Assembly: GCA_964518835.1 (NCBI GenBank)
Contig: CAZFKU010000012.1
Coordinates: 1 to 30,744 of the forward strand
DNA length: 30,744 bases
From: AB-629-J13 sp964518835
GTDB lineage: Bacteria > Fidelibacterota > Marinisomatia > Marinisomatales > AB-629-J13
Direction: 5' to 3'
Shown here: piece by piece, positions 1 through 7,370 of the stretch
Position numbering within the stretch: position 1 is the stretch's first letter
Layout: every line of letters starts with the position of its first letter
Position numbers and translations under genes: made by a program
The notes under the pieces: generated by a model
The model's input: only the letters and a program-made list of their open reading frames with translations
Databases searched by the model: none
Told to the model about the DNA's origin: nothing

Positions 1-1
1 A

Positions 2-136
2 GGAAAAGGTAATTTAGTTAAACGGGCAGAAACCATAAAAAAACTGGGTGCAAAAACATCAAAATCACTCCCGCAGGAATTGGTTGATAAATCAGAGATC
101 GAATTTCTGGAAGAAGCGACTGTTACCGATGAATAA
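2..136 (+). CDS. rmuC: C-terminal end of DNA recombination protein RmuC (5' truncated by window edge)
   Basis: An open frame enters from the window edge and ends with TAA at 134-136, giving 44 residues (starts GKGNLVKRAE, ends EATVTDE). The stretch NLVKRAETIKKLGAK followed by a KSLP element resembles the tail of RmuC proteins, where a coiled coil ends in a conserved 'LGA/V..(K)KxLP' segment. RmuC is a predicted PD-(D/E)XK-fold nuclease with an N-terminal coiled coil that limits inversions at short inverted repeats. The nuclease core lies upstream of the window and cannot be checked. The next gene starts inside the last codons (ATGAATAA, 8-base overlap), so the two are probably translationally coupled. 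The assignment rests on a short tail only. Confidence 0.6.
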   Translation, partial: GKGNLVKRAETIKKLGAKTSKSLPQELVDKSEIEFLEEATVTDE

Positions 137-581
137 CTTTCGATTAATCCTGATTAATTCTACGAGCCTGTATCTCCTGTTTGTAACCGGATGTGTAGGA
201 CCACCTGAGGCTGAATACGGACTTGTTGAGAATCTTCCGGTAGTCATCAACACGGAACACCAATTCACTTATTCATTGAACGGAGATAAATACACGTCTG
301 AAGATTCTTTTGAGTTGAACCTATCTCTTTCGGATACACTGCACAAGGTGATTACCAGCTTGATCGTATCGGATTATTCGGGATCCAACCGAGATACAAC
401 AATTATCACAGTAGAAAATGACTCCACCATTGCAGATGTTTTTTCCATTACATCAAATTATTCCTCACCTCCCACCGAAACTGAAGTTGATTCTGTATTT
501 TATTTTCCCAAAAAAGTGACTGTGAAAGCTGATGAATTTATCGGAAAATTGGAATTAATGCTTGTCCGTAGTAATATTTAA
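129..581 (+). CDS. Small predicted lipoprotein, function unknown
   Basis: I place the start at ATG 129, not at an in-frame ATG at 48. The protein from 129 opens with a basic N-region, a hydrophobic stretch and the lipobox V-T-G-C, with Cys22 as the predicted lipidated residue. The 48 start would put 27 charged residues in front of the signal and would sit inside rmuC. The start overlaps the rmuC stop by 8 bases. The mature part of about 128 residues is rich in Ser, Thr, Asp and alternating hydrophobics, which suggests a beta-sandwich. I recognise no family. It ends 15 bases before the MscS-like gene, so rmuC, this gene and the channel may form one transcript. Sorting to the inner or outer membrane cannot be told from the sequence. 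Confidence 0.75.
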   Translation: MNNFRLILINSTSLYLLFVTGCVGPPEAEYGLVENLPVVINTEHQFTYSLNGDKYTSEDSFELNLSLSDTLHKVITSLIVSDYSGSNRDTTIITVENDSTIADVFSITSNYSSPPTETEVDSVFYFPKKVTVKADEFIGKLELMLVRSNI

Positions 582-596
582 TCACTGGTAGAGTGT

Positions 597-1100
597 ATGG
601 AATCGTACATAGCAAATCTTAAAGAGTACTCAACTCAACTCATTTCCGTTGGGGTTGTATTTGCGCTTTTTCTTTTTGCAGGGCAAATTTCAAAATGGGT
701 AATTATTCGTATAGGCAAATCCAAAAACCCCAGTACCTTTAAAATATATAAATTAATCGGAACGACTTCGAATATCGGTTTAATCATCATGGGAATTGTT
801 ACAGCATTGGGAACATTAGGAATTGACATATCCGCCATTGTTGCCAGTTTGGGATTAACCGGTTTCGCAGTTGGTTTTGCATTCAAGGATGCATTGTCCA
901 ATTTTTTAGCGGGAATCATGGTCATTTTGTACAAACCCTACGACATTGGCGACCATGTAAACATTACCGGTTGTGAGGGTAAAATAATTGAAATTGACCT
1001 TCGTTACACAACCATTGAAAATGACGGCGAAATTCATATGGTTCCGAATTCTGTGTGTCTTTCAAAAAATATTACGAAATACAAAAACAGTAAGAAATAA
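597..1100 (+). CDS. Short MscS-family mechanosensitive ion channel
   Basis: The 167-residue protein has three hydrophobic segments (about 12-36, 57-77 and 80-113). The third is the Gly/Ala-rich MscS pore helix (GLTGFAVGFAFKDALSNF), followed by the family hallmark YKPYDIGD and the start of the beta domain (G-x-I-I-E-I-D and the MVPNS element). MscS channels open under membrane tension and release solutes during hypo-osmotic shock. E. coli MscS has 286 residues. Here the protein stops soon after the beta domain and lacks the alpha/beta C-terminal cage. Short MscS homologues of this size are common, so this is probably natural, but see the finding on the in-frame sequence after the stop. The start lies 15 bases after the lipoprotein gene; no strong ribosome site is visible. 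Confidence 0.88.
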   Translation: MESYIANLKEYSTQLISVGVVFALFLFAGQISKWVIIRIGKSKNPSTFKIYKLIGTTSNIGLIIMGIVTALGTLGIDISAIVASLGLTGFAVGFAFKDALSNFLAGIMVILYKPYDIGDHVNITGCEGKIIEIDLRYTTIENDGEIHMVPNSVCLSKNITKYKNSKK

Positions 1101-1346
1101 AAAGAATGGATTTTAATATTTTTAACACTCATTCAAATTTCAATATTATCAACAGGTTGTCAAGAAAAAAGTAATCGTAAAACAGACATTCCAGTCTGTG
1201 GAGGAATTTCATGTGCAGACGAGCAGTATTACCAACTACAAATTGAATTATTATTTCAACAGCGATTTTGGAATTCCGGTAACAGAAATATTCTTGGTTT
1301 CCAGTCCAGTACAGAAAATATGGGGTTAATTACCGTATATTTATAA
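1101..1346 (+). pseudogene. Remnant of a small lipoprotein gene (probable frameshifts)
   Basis: Immediately after the mscS stop, and in the same frame, comes an open stretch with a hydrophobic core ending in the lipobox L-S-T-G-C (Cys codon 1158-1160), but no usable start codon. The only nearby ATG (1106) is one frame off; dropping one G at 1108-1109 would join it to the signal peptide. Past the A6 run at 1165-1170 the neighbouring frame reads more like protein (KQTFQSVEEFHVQTSS...NYYFNSDFGIP, stop 1327-1329) than the signal-peptide frame does. Two single-base changes, one in a homopolymer, would restore a lipoprotein of about 74 residues. This is either a decayed gene or sequencing error. 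It sits directly behind mscS, so it may have been co-transcribed. Confidence 0.45.
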
Positions 1347-1358
1347 ACTCTCCCCTAA

Positions 1359-1381
1359 CCCCTCTCTTTTGAAGAGAGGGG
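1359..1381. repeat. GC-rich hairpin in repeat debris, possible terminator
   Basis: CCCCTCTC (1359-1366) pairs perfectly with GAGAGGGG (1374-1381) around a 7-base loop, of which one more T-A pair can close. The flanking words resemble the widespread intergenic repeat of the 'CCCCTAACCCCTCTC...GAGAGGGG' type. It lies between a + strand gene and a - strand gene, so it could stop transcription from either side, although no long T run follows. Confidence 0.55.
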
Positions 1382-1734
1382 AATATTGATACGTTCGATA
1401 ATATTTCTAAAATTGGTTGGGGAGGACATGGAGATTTGATCTTGCATAAAAAACTCACCCTGCCTTCGTCATCCCTCTCTTGACAAGATATGGAACTCCC
1501 ATATTCTACTAAACTAAATCTCCCCTTCTTTTTCCAAGAGAAGGGACCGAAGGTTGAGTTCAATCCATCTGTTAAATTTTGTCATGTACTTTTTTTCCGT
1601 CACCCTGAGTATCGAAGTAGCCTGCCCCGACTCGTCGGAGAAACGAAGCGTTACCGATTAATGGTTTTTGCATATAAAGAATGTCTCTCTTCGATAATAC
1701 CTCGCCTTCGTCAGGACTACTCAGAGCGACTTTA

Positions 1735-1773
1735 AATCTGTTGGATTCCCGACTAAATTGGGAATAACAGATT
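1735..1773. repeat. Strong imperfect palindrome, repeat-type hairpin
   Basis: AATCTGTT (1735-1742) and ATTCCC (1745-1750) pair with GGGAAT (1760-1765) and AACAGATT (1766-1773). This makes a 14-bp stem with a two-base GG bulge and a 9-base loop. The core resembles the common ATTCCCGC...GCGGGAAT intergenic repeat. It begins 14 bases past the stop of the helicase-nuclease gene (- strand), so it may protect that mRNA's 3' end. The T run expected of an intrinsic terminator is missing. Confidence 0.6.
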
Positions 1774-1787
1774 AATAAAAATTAAAT

Positions 1788-4787
1788 TTACACCTTCGTT
1801 TCCCACTCGGGACAAAGCAAATGTTTATAATCACACCAATTGCAATGGAAGCCGGTTTTCGGTTCAAACAGGTTCGCTCGAATTTTTTGTGCAATGTCTA
1901 ATATTATCTCTTTAGTATCATTCAATTCATCTTCTGAAAATGAATGGGACCGCATGGGTTCTTCCTTTTCCCTGAGAAAATAAAGACTTGCAGAAGCAGG
2001 AATTCCCTTGATATTCTCCTCCACTGCCTGAGCCAGATAAAGACAATAAACAGCTAATTGGATATTTTTTTCCGCTTTGGATGGCGTTTTGCTTGTTTTG
2101 TAATCTATTACAGAAGTTCCATTTTTTATTTCATCAATCCTGTCTATTTTACCACGAATAAGAATATTATCGTCTAAAGAAAATTCAAAAGGTTCTTCTC
2201 TTTTGAGAACATTTGGGGGATTTTCAATTGTTCGTTTGGCATATTCAATTAAAATACTTTTTCCCTGGTCACGGAATTTTTCCTCACGAGCCAAATAATC
2301 GAATTCTTCCGGTTTCCATTCTTCATCCAAAAGTAGTAATATTCTTTCCTCTGTTAGTTTTTTTTCCGGTTCATGAAATCTTTGAAGCACTTTATGAATA
2401 ATACTTCCAAAAGCCATCTGAGGTTTACTGGCAGACTCCGGGACATTATCCTGAAAGGAAAGCCGGTATTTTAAAGGACAACTTTTATAGGTTTCTATCG
2501 CCGTTGCGGATAGATATATTTCTTCAATATCTGATTTTATATCATATTTTTCCATATCAACGATCAACTCTTTTTCCCAATCTGATACATTACCGGTTTT
2601 AAAGGGAATTCCTCTTTCTAAATCCCTGATAGTCTTCAATGCTGAAATCATATTCTGTGCCCGTTCAAAATTATCTTTAGCAAGAGAATTCTGCAGTTTT
2701 TGTTCATACACTTCTCTTAATCCGGTTTGTGTTTTAAGGGTTGAATTTTCAGTTTTTATCGGTTCCATTTCTTCCTCCTCAATTAATGACTTATCCAATT
2801 CTTTAATGAATACAGATGTTGCTTTTTTTGGTGCTAACAAAATCAAATGCTCTTTTGCCCGGGTTACCGCTACATAAAACAGCCGTCTTTCTTCTTCATA
2901 ATGGTGTTCTTTAGGTGACAGATTGGTATGAGATGTATAGTGCATCCATTCATCCGGCGGTTTGCTGATAACAGGTTTCTGTTTAAAATTTGTTGGGAAA
3001 CTTCCACTTCGATTAAATGGGATGAACACGATTGAAAATTCACCGCCTTTTACACCATGAATGGTGCTGATGGTTACGGTATCTGTTTTGCGATTATCCT
3101 CAGGATATTTGACGGAAATTCCACCGGTCTCCATGAGTGTCTCAAGATACATATTAAATTCCCGTAATCCCCGGTTTTCTTTTTCACGGGAAGAAAATTG
3201 CTGGGCTTTTTTAATAAAATGTCCCACATTTATCAAGGATAATTGATCAAAATAATCATATCGTTTTATTAATGGTCTGAGCAATTCCGTCTGAACACAA
3301 ATATCCCAGATTGTCTCCCCAGCAGTTTTTTTTATGGATTGATTTTGCAATGACTTTACATTCCGGATTAGATCACTCAATGTTTTTGGAAATTCGGAAT
3401 CTATATTGCTCCTCAATATTTGATCCATTACAGAAAATTTGCTCCGTTTTTTTATACACTGAATCCATCGTATCGCTTCATTGAGTCCCATATTTATTTT
3501 CATCAAATGAAAAAATGCTGAATCCTGATACGTTCCCCTTCCTACCACCTGACACCAGGAATTGAGGATTTTAATGGATTCAATTTCAAAATATTTAACA
3601 AAGCGGTTGGCAACGGGAATTCGGGACTTTTGGAGATACAGAAGCATTGATTTTGCTTTGGCAATTGATCTGCACAAAATGGCAACTTCCTTTAATGGAT
3701 ATCCTTTTGATAAATAATCTTTGACCATTTTGAGGATTATTTCCGGATGGACATCCATATCGGCATATAAGAGTTTAGGTTTCGGTCCGGTTTTATTTTC
3801 AAAAGAAACCAGATTTTTATCCATTCTCTCATAATTATTTTTTATTACATTATTAGCAGCGTTCAATATCTGTTGATGAGAACGGAAAGATGTCCCAAGG
3901 GTAACTCTCTGGTATTTTGGATGGGTTTGATACCTTTTCTTAAAAAAGTCCAGATTATATTTACTGGCTCCACGAAAACTGTAAATGGTTTGATCATCAT
4001 CTCCTACAGCGGTGATGGATTTATTTTTTTCAGCAATCAGTCCGATGACTTGATTCAGGGCATAATTATTATCCTGAAATTCATCAATGATTATATGGTG
4101 AATTTTTTTTTGAATTTTAGCTAAAACCGAAGGATCATTTTTTAAAAGAGACCATGCCTGAAAAATCATATCTCCATAATCAACCAGACCCAGCTTTTTT
4201 TTGATATTTTGATAAAATTCAAAAATATTCCGAATATCATTCAACTGATTTATCTTTTCGATCGATATCATTGAGTTTTCCAATAAATTCACATCCATAT
4301 CTTCCGGTGAAATCATTTCATCCCGGCATCTGTTTATAAATGGTATCGCTTCTCCCACAGATTTATGAGGATTCAGGGGGAACTCATCTGAGTGGTATGG
4401 ACGTAAATTGTCAAAATTGTTTAAGATAAGATAAACAGATTCACTTTCCTCTATCAATTGGGGCTGATTTTCATGTGATCCGTATTCCTGAATTAAATTG
4501 TAACAAAAGGAATGAAACGTACTGATTGTAGAGTCCCTTACTTTTGTTCCTAATTCTTTCACGAGTCTTTCTGTCAATTCCCGTGCGGCTCTATCTGTGT
4601 AGGTAATGGCAAGGATTTCTTTTGGTTTTATTTTTAAATTTTCAATCAGATAGACAAAACGATAGAGCAGGGTAGTAGTTTTACCGGTGCCTGCACCTGC
4701 AAGGATCATCAGGGGAGCAGGATCATGACAAATTGCATTGGACTGTTCCGGAGTGGCAGTAAACCTTTCTCCTCGGGTATAATTCAT
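1788..4787 (-). CDS. UvrD-family DNA helicase fused to an iron-sulphur PD-(D/E)XK nuclease (AdnA/AdnB-like)
   Basis: The 999-residue protein starts with a superfamily 1A helicase: Q-motif TPEQ (12-15), Walker A GAGTGKT (31-37), motif Ia ITYTDRAARE (61-70), Walker B IDEFQD (234-239), motif III GDDDQTIYSFRGA (262-274), motif V STIHGVKGGEF (574-584) and motif VI RRLFYVAVTRA (634-644). A C-terminal RecB/Cas4-type nuclease follows: His798, Asp882 in GKIDRID, Asp895 and Lys897 in IDYKTSK, and QxxxY at 910-914. Cys770 plus Cys982, Cys985 and Cys992 match the 4Fe-4S staple of AddB, AdnA/AdnB and Cas4. Such enzymes unwind and resect double-strand ends. No partner subunit lies next to it, so it may act alone or with a distant partner. 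It starts 123 bases from the divergent sigma factor gene. Confidence 0.9.
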   Translation of the reverse strand: MNYTRGERFTATPEQSNAICHDPAPLMILAGAGTGKTTTLLYRFVYLIENLKIKPKEILAITYTDRAARELTERLVKELGTKVRDSTISTFHSFCYNLIQEYGSHENQPQLIEESESVYLILNNFDNLRPYHSDEFPLNPHKSVGEAIPFINRCRDEMISPEDMDVNLLENSMISIEKINQLNDIRNIFEFYQNIKKKLGLVDYGDMIFQAWSLLKNDPSVLAKIQKKIHHIIIDEFQDNNYALNQVIGLIAEKNKSITAVGDDDQTIYSFRGASKYNLDFFKKRYQTHPKYQRVTLGTSFRSHQQILNAANNVIKNNYERMDKNLVSFENKTGPKPKLLYADMDVHPEIILKMVKDYLSKGYPLKEVAILCRSIAKAKSMLLYLQKSRIPVANRFVKYFEIESIKILNSWCQVVGRGTYQDSAFFHLMKINMGLNEAIRWIQCIKKRSKFSVMDQILRSNIDSEFPKTLSDLIRNVKSLQNQSIKKTAGETIWDICVQTELLRPLIKRYDYFDQLSLINVGHFIKKAQQFSSREKENRGLREFNMYLETLMETGGISVKYPEDNRKTDTVTISTIHGVKGGEFSIVFIPFNRSGSFPTNFKQKPVISKPPDEWMHYTSHTNLSPKEHHYEEERRLFYVAVTRAKEHLILLAPKKATSVFIKELDKSLIEEEEMEPIKTENSTLKTQTGLREVYEQKLQNSLAKDNFERAQNMISALKTIRDLERGIPFKTGNVSDWEKELIVDMEKYDIKSDIEEIYLSATAIETYKSCPLKYRLSFQDNVPESASKPQMAFGSIIHKVLQRFHEPEKKLTEERILLLLDEEWKPEEFDYLAREEKFRDQGKSILIEYAKRTIENPPNVLKREEPFEFSLDDNILIRGKIDRIDEIKNGTSVIDYKTSKTPSKAEKNIQLAVYCLYLAQAVEENIKGIPASASLYFLREKEEPMRSHSFSEDELNDTKEIILDIAQKIRANLFEPKTGFHCNWCDYKHLLCPEWETKV

Positions 4788-4910
4788 ACAGGAAAATTAA
4801 CTGAATTCAAATTAGGATACAGGTAAATTGCTGTGTTAAAAACTATGATATTCTCCTTGTTTTCCTGCACAGAAAATAAAATATTTTTATTTAACCTTTG
4901 GTAGAGAAGT

Positions 4911-5459
4911 ATGTCTAAAGGGACAAATGAAATGCAAAATGATCATGAACTTATCAAACAATTTCAGGAAGGCAATCAGTCTGCGTATGACGAGTTGGTT
5001 AAACGGCATCTTCAATCCACCTATCAATTTTTTCTCAAATTTACCAAAGATCCCATGGATGCGGAGGACCTTGCACAGGATGTATTCATCAAGTTATTCA
5101 AATCCTTACACCATTTCCGGTTTGAAGCAGCATTTACAAGTTATCTCTATCGAATCCAGCTTAATACAGCCAACTCATTTATTCGAAAAGCCCGCTGGAA
5201 AAAATATCTTCACCTGGACCAGACTGCAGAAACAGGTTCCTATGATCAGGATATGGAAAAGGATTGGTCAAAAAAAGAAATTTGGAATCTTGTTGCAACC
5301 CTTCCAAAAACGCAACGGATGGTTGTTATCATGAGAATTGCACAGGATCTTCCGTACAAGGATATTTCCGGAATTTTGGGAATAAGTGAAGGATCTGCAA
5401 AGGTGAATTATCATCATGGCATAAATCAACTAAAAAATCGATTTAAGGATGCAGTATGA
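4911..5459 (+). CDS. ECF-type RNA polymerase sigma factor
   Basis: The 182-residue protein has the two domains of group 4 sigma factors. Region 2 (about 10-85) contains the core-binding and -10-melting helices (DAEDLAQDVFIKLF, SYLYRIQLNTANSFIRK). Region 4 (about 125-178) is a helix-turn-helix (LPYKDISGILGISEGSAKVNYH) for the -35 element. There is no region 1 or 3. ATG 4911 is used; an in-frame ATG lies at 4932, and GGTAGAGAAG just upstream of 4911 is a fair ribosome site. The stop overlaps the next start as ATGA. It heads a four-gene operon with a single-TM protein, a Spy-like periplasmic protein and a lipoprotein, the layout of a sigma factor held by a membrane-bound regulator. The target promoter is unknown. 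Confidence 0.92.
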   Translation: MSKGTNEMQNDHELIKQFQEGNQSAYDELVKRHLQSTYQFFLKFTKDPMDAEDLAQDVFIKLFKSLHHFRFEAAFTSYLYRIQLNTANSFIRKARWKKYLHLDQTAETGSYDQDMEKDWSKKEIWNLVATLPKTQRMVVIMRIAQDLPYKDISGILGISEGSAKVNYHHGINQLKNRFKDAV

Positions 5460-5827
5460 AATTTGAGGATAAATTAAAATTGTCTTTAACAGTTCATAAT
5501 GATGAACTGGATGATAATGTTTTTATCGCAAATATTCACGAAAAACGATTCAATAATTTTAGGAAAAGACAGCAATTAACTCAGACATTGCTGGGCGGAA
5601 TGTTAATTTTAATGTTTGGATTTCTGACCGTTGAATCATTAGAACAATCGCCGATTATTTATGATTTCTATGCTGAAAATAATCAGGAATTTATGGAGAT
5701 AGATACCTCCGCCTATTTAGACGATATGGCATTATTCTTAGTGAATTCTGGAGAAGATATTTTTGAAACTGCTACGTTTCTTTATGAACTGGATATAGAT
5801 TTGTTACCACAGGGAAAGGAAATATAA
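5456..5827 (+). CDS. Single-pass membrane protein, candidate anti-sigma factor
   Basis: The 123-residue protein has an acidic and basic cytosolic N-terminal part (1-42), one membrane helix (about 43-60, LLGGMLILMFGFLTV) and an acidic outside domain (about 61-123). It overlaps the sigma gene by 4 bases (ATGA) and ends 2 bases before the next start. Small membrane proteins coupled to an ECF sigma gene are usually anti-sigma factors. Here the cytosolic part is short, and I do not see the HxxxCxxC zinc motif of ZAS-type regulators; there are no cysteines at all. The anti-sigma role is therefore inferred from position and topology, not from a domain match. Confidence 0.7.
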   Translation: MKFEDKLKLSLTVHNDELDDNVFIANIHEKRFNNFRKRQQLTQTLLGGMLILMFGFLTVESLEQSPIIYDFYAENNQEFMEIDTSAYLDDMALFLVNSGEDIFETATFLYELDIDLLPQGKEI

Positions 5828-5829
5828 TA

Positions 5830-6324
5830 ATGAAAAATACAATTTTGTTAATTTTACTTCTGTCAGTTACAATGGTGATGGGGCAAAATGAGAAAAAAGA
5901 AAAAATGGAAATGATGATCGCCTGGCGATTAACTGAACATTTGAAACTCACAAATGAAGAAGCTGAAAAATTTTTTCCCCGCTTCAGAGAACATAGGGAA
6001 GCTATGGATGCTCTTGCAGAAAAGGAAAAAAAATTGAATACAGAGATCAGGGAAAAAGTCGAAAGGGGAGATGCACTTTCTAATAAGGATTTGAACAAAT
6101 TATTAGATGACCTGTCTGATTTGGGAGAAAAAAAGTTAAAAGCAAAAAAATCTTTTATTAATGGGCTTGAAGGACATTTAAACAATGTTCAAAGAGCAAA
6201 ATTGATTGGTTTTGAACACAGATTCAGGAAGGAAGTCCGGGACCAATTAAAACATCATAAAAAGGGTGGGAAAAAACGTGATCGTTCACAATTTAAAAAG
6301 AACGGAAAACATTTTTGGAAATAA
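5830..6324 (+). CDS. Spy/CpxP-like periplasmic helical protein
   Basis: The 164-residue protein has a signal peptide (about 1-19, hydrophobic core then VMGQ). The rest is nearly all charged helix: LKLTNEEAEKFFPRF near 37-51, a Lys/Glu-rich middle, LNNVQRAKLIGFEHRFR near 116-132 and a basic His/Lys tail. The repeated 'L.LT.EQ/EE...F' then 'L...Q..K...FE..F' layout is that of Spy/CpxP/CnrX-type LTxxQ proteins, which act as periplasmic chaperones or as sensors that restrain envelope-stress regulators. Placement directly after a sigma factor and a membrane protein fits a sensing role, as in Cnr-type systems. The basic tail could bind nucleic acid or acidic surfaces. No metal ligand set is obvious besides the tail histidines. 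Confidence 0.72.
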   Translation: MKNTILLILLLSVTMVMGQNEKKEKMEMMIAWRLTEHLKLTNEEAEKFFPRFREHREAMDALAEKEKKLNTEIREKVERGDALSNKDLNKLLDDLSDLGEKKLKAKKSFINGLEGHLNNVQRAKLIGFEHRFRKEVRDQLKHHKKGGKKRDRSQFKKNGKHFWK

Positions 6325-6334
6325 TGTAAAAAAA

Positions 6335-6340
6335 AAGGAG
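6335..6340 (+). promoter_or_regulatory. Shine-Dalgarno site that fixes the downstream lipoprotein start
   Basis: AAGGAG is only 1 base before the ATG at 6342 but 7 bases before the ATG at 6348, the usual spacing. It shows that 6348 is the start, and that this organism uses canonical ribosome sites. Confidence 0.75.
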
Positions 6341-6347
6341 AATGACC

Positions 6348-7328
6348 ATGACTAAAATAAAAATAATCCTTCTTACAACCGGACTCATTTTAACTGGATG
6401 TGAATCTAAAATGGATTCGTATTCATCCAGAGAAGCGGAACTCAACGCATTACTCGATGGCGATGATGCATTTGGATTAGACGGTTTTGATGATGAAGGA
6501 GCCACCTCTGATTATGTTGAAGGACTTGAAACAGATTACGGAGCAAAAACCCTTGAATCCTATCACCCGGACAGTGGTTATGTATTCAAGTTTGGCCGCA
6601 GAGTAAGTTCAATCACCAAAACAATTACATATATTCATGAGGAAGATTACTCCATTGCGGACATCATTCGCACAGTAGAAGGAATATTTCTGTCCACAAT
6701 AATAGATACAGTTTTAAATGATACGTTTACGTTTGAAAAGGAGTTTACCTTTGATTTTCAACGAAAAGTCCGGTTTGTGAATGAACCCAGAATAAATAAC
6801 CAGAAAAGATGGAAAATTGATGCATTAACTCTTGGGATTGGAAAAACTGGAACAAAAATGGATATCCGGAAACTGGAGTATTTTACAAATGATGAAATCG
6901 GAAACTGGAATTCAGTTTTTGTTCTTGATTCGGAACTGAATTCAGATGAATTCATTTCCCGTGATTCCCTGCCTACGTTTGAATCATGGATGGATGTAAA
7001 GGTGGAATTAACTGTATCCAACGAAGGACCGGAGTTTGAATATGAAAGCGGAGAAAGGGTGTCTTTTCATTATGGAAGATCAAGATTCCATAAAGCAAGG
7101 AAGAAAATGCATGACAATGGGATTGGAGAGGATGCAACAGCGAATGATAATATTTTTACAAAAGTCTGGACGATCCATGGTCCCGGGTGGGGAATTGATA
7201 AACGGGTGTACCGGGGATTCTTCAGCGTAATCGATTACGGATCATTTTTTGACTCGGAAGAAGCATTTCATTCGGCTGTGTGGACCTTACCTTATATTGT
7301 CAACCGATCAAGTGTTATCATAGGATGA
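6348..7328 (+). CDS. Predicted lipoprotein at the end of the sigma-factor operon
   Basis: The start is ATG 6348 because AAGGAG lies 7 bases upstream; the ATG at 6342 is too close. The 326-residue product has a basic N-end, a hydrophobic segment and the lipobox L-T-G-C with Cys18. The mature protein begins with an acidic stretch (LLDGDDAFGLDGFDDEG), then reads as a beta-rich domain. Near residues 256-268 it has DNGIGEDATANDN, close to the 'DDG..GDA.AGDG.YT' signature of choice-of-anchor and Ig-like surface domains, which suggests an extracytoplasmic beta-sandwich. I cannot name a family. The gap to the Spy-like gene is 23 bases, and a strong terminator follows the stop, so this is probably the last gene of the unit and a target or sensor of the stress response. 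Confidence 0.75.
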   Translation: MTKIKIILLTTGLILTGCESKMDSYSSREAELNALLDGDDAFGLDGFDDEGATSDYVEGLETDYGAKTLESYHPDSGYVFKFGRRVSSITKTITYIHEEDYSIADIIRTVEGIFLSTIIDTVLNDTFTFEKEFTFDFQRKVRFVNEPRINNQKRWKIDALTLGIGKTGTKMDIRKLEYFTNDEIGNWNSVFVLDSELNSDEFISRDSLPTFESWMDVKVELTVSNEGPEFEYESGERVSFHYGRSRFHKARKKMHDNGIGEDATANDNIFTKVWTIHGPGWGIDKRVYRGFFSVIDYGSFFDSEEAFHSAVWTLPYIVNRSSVIIG

Positions 7329-7332
7329 CACG

Positions 7333-7364
7333 AAAAAAGCCCCGATTATTCGGGGGGTTTTTTT
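7333..7364. terminator. Bidirectional rho-independent terminator
   Basis: CCCCGA (7340-7345) pairs with TCGGGG (7350-7355) around the loop TTAT. An A6 run (7333-7338) lies on the left and T7 (7358-7364) on the right. It sits in the 42 bases between the convergent lipoprotein and pntB genes and can serve both strands. Confidence 0.9.
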
Positions 7365-7370
7365 ATCCGG

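Larger units (their letters stand above)
1347..1787. repeat. Non-coding stretch of degenerate palindromic intergenic repeats
   Basis: I see no credible gene in these 440 bases. They hold at least four inverted repeats: 1359-1381, CCCTTCT/AGAAGGG at 1523-1545, a partial palindrome whose arms (CCCTGAGTATCGAAG near 1605-1619 and CTTCGATA...ACTCAG near 1689-1725) face each other, and the strong hairpin at 1735-1773. The words CACCCTGAGTATCGAAG and GGATTCCCG...GGGAAT resemble short interspersed repeats common in many environmental bacterial genomes. Base composition is richer in G+C than the flanks. Two short open frames crossing the region are translations of the repeats. Confidence 0.6.

Noticed and set aside
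1330..1735. Open frames on both strands (1330-1563 - and 1490-1735 +)
   Set aside because: They are translations of palindromic repeats, with no start context, no protein-like composition and no support from neighbours.
4874..4891. A/T-only palindrome AATAAAA/TTTTATT in front of the sigma gene
   Set aside because: Such matches are expected by chance in this A/T-rich spacer; no promoter boxes fit around it well enough to call an operator.
5772..6185. 137-codon open frame on the - strand opposite the Spy-like gene
   Set aside because: It is the complement of a Lys/Glu-rich gene, giving a Phe/Ser-rich nonsense protein; the + strand gene has a signal peptide and operon context.
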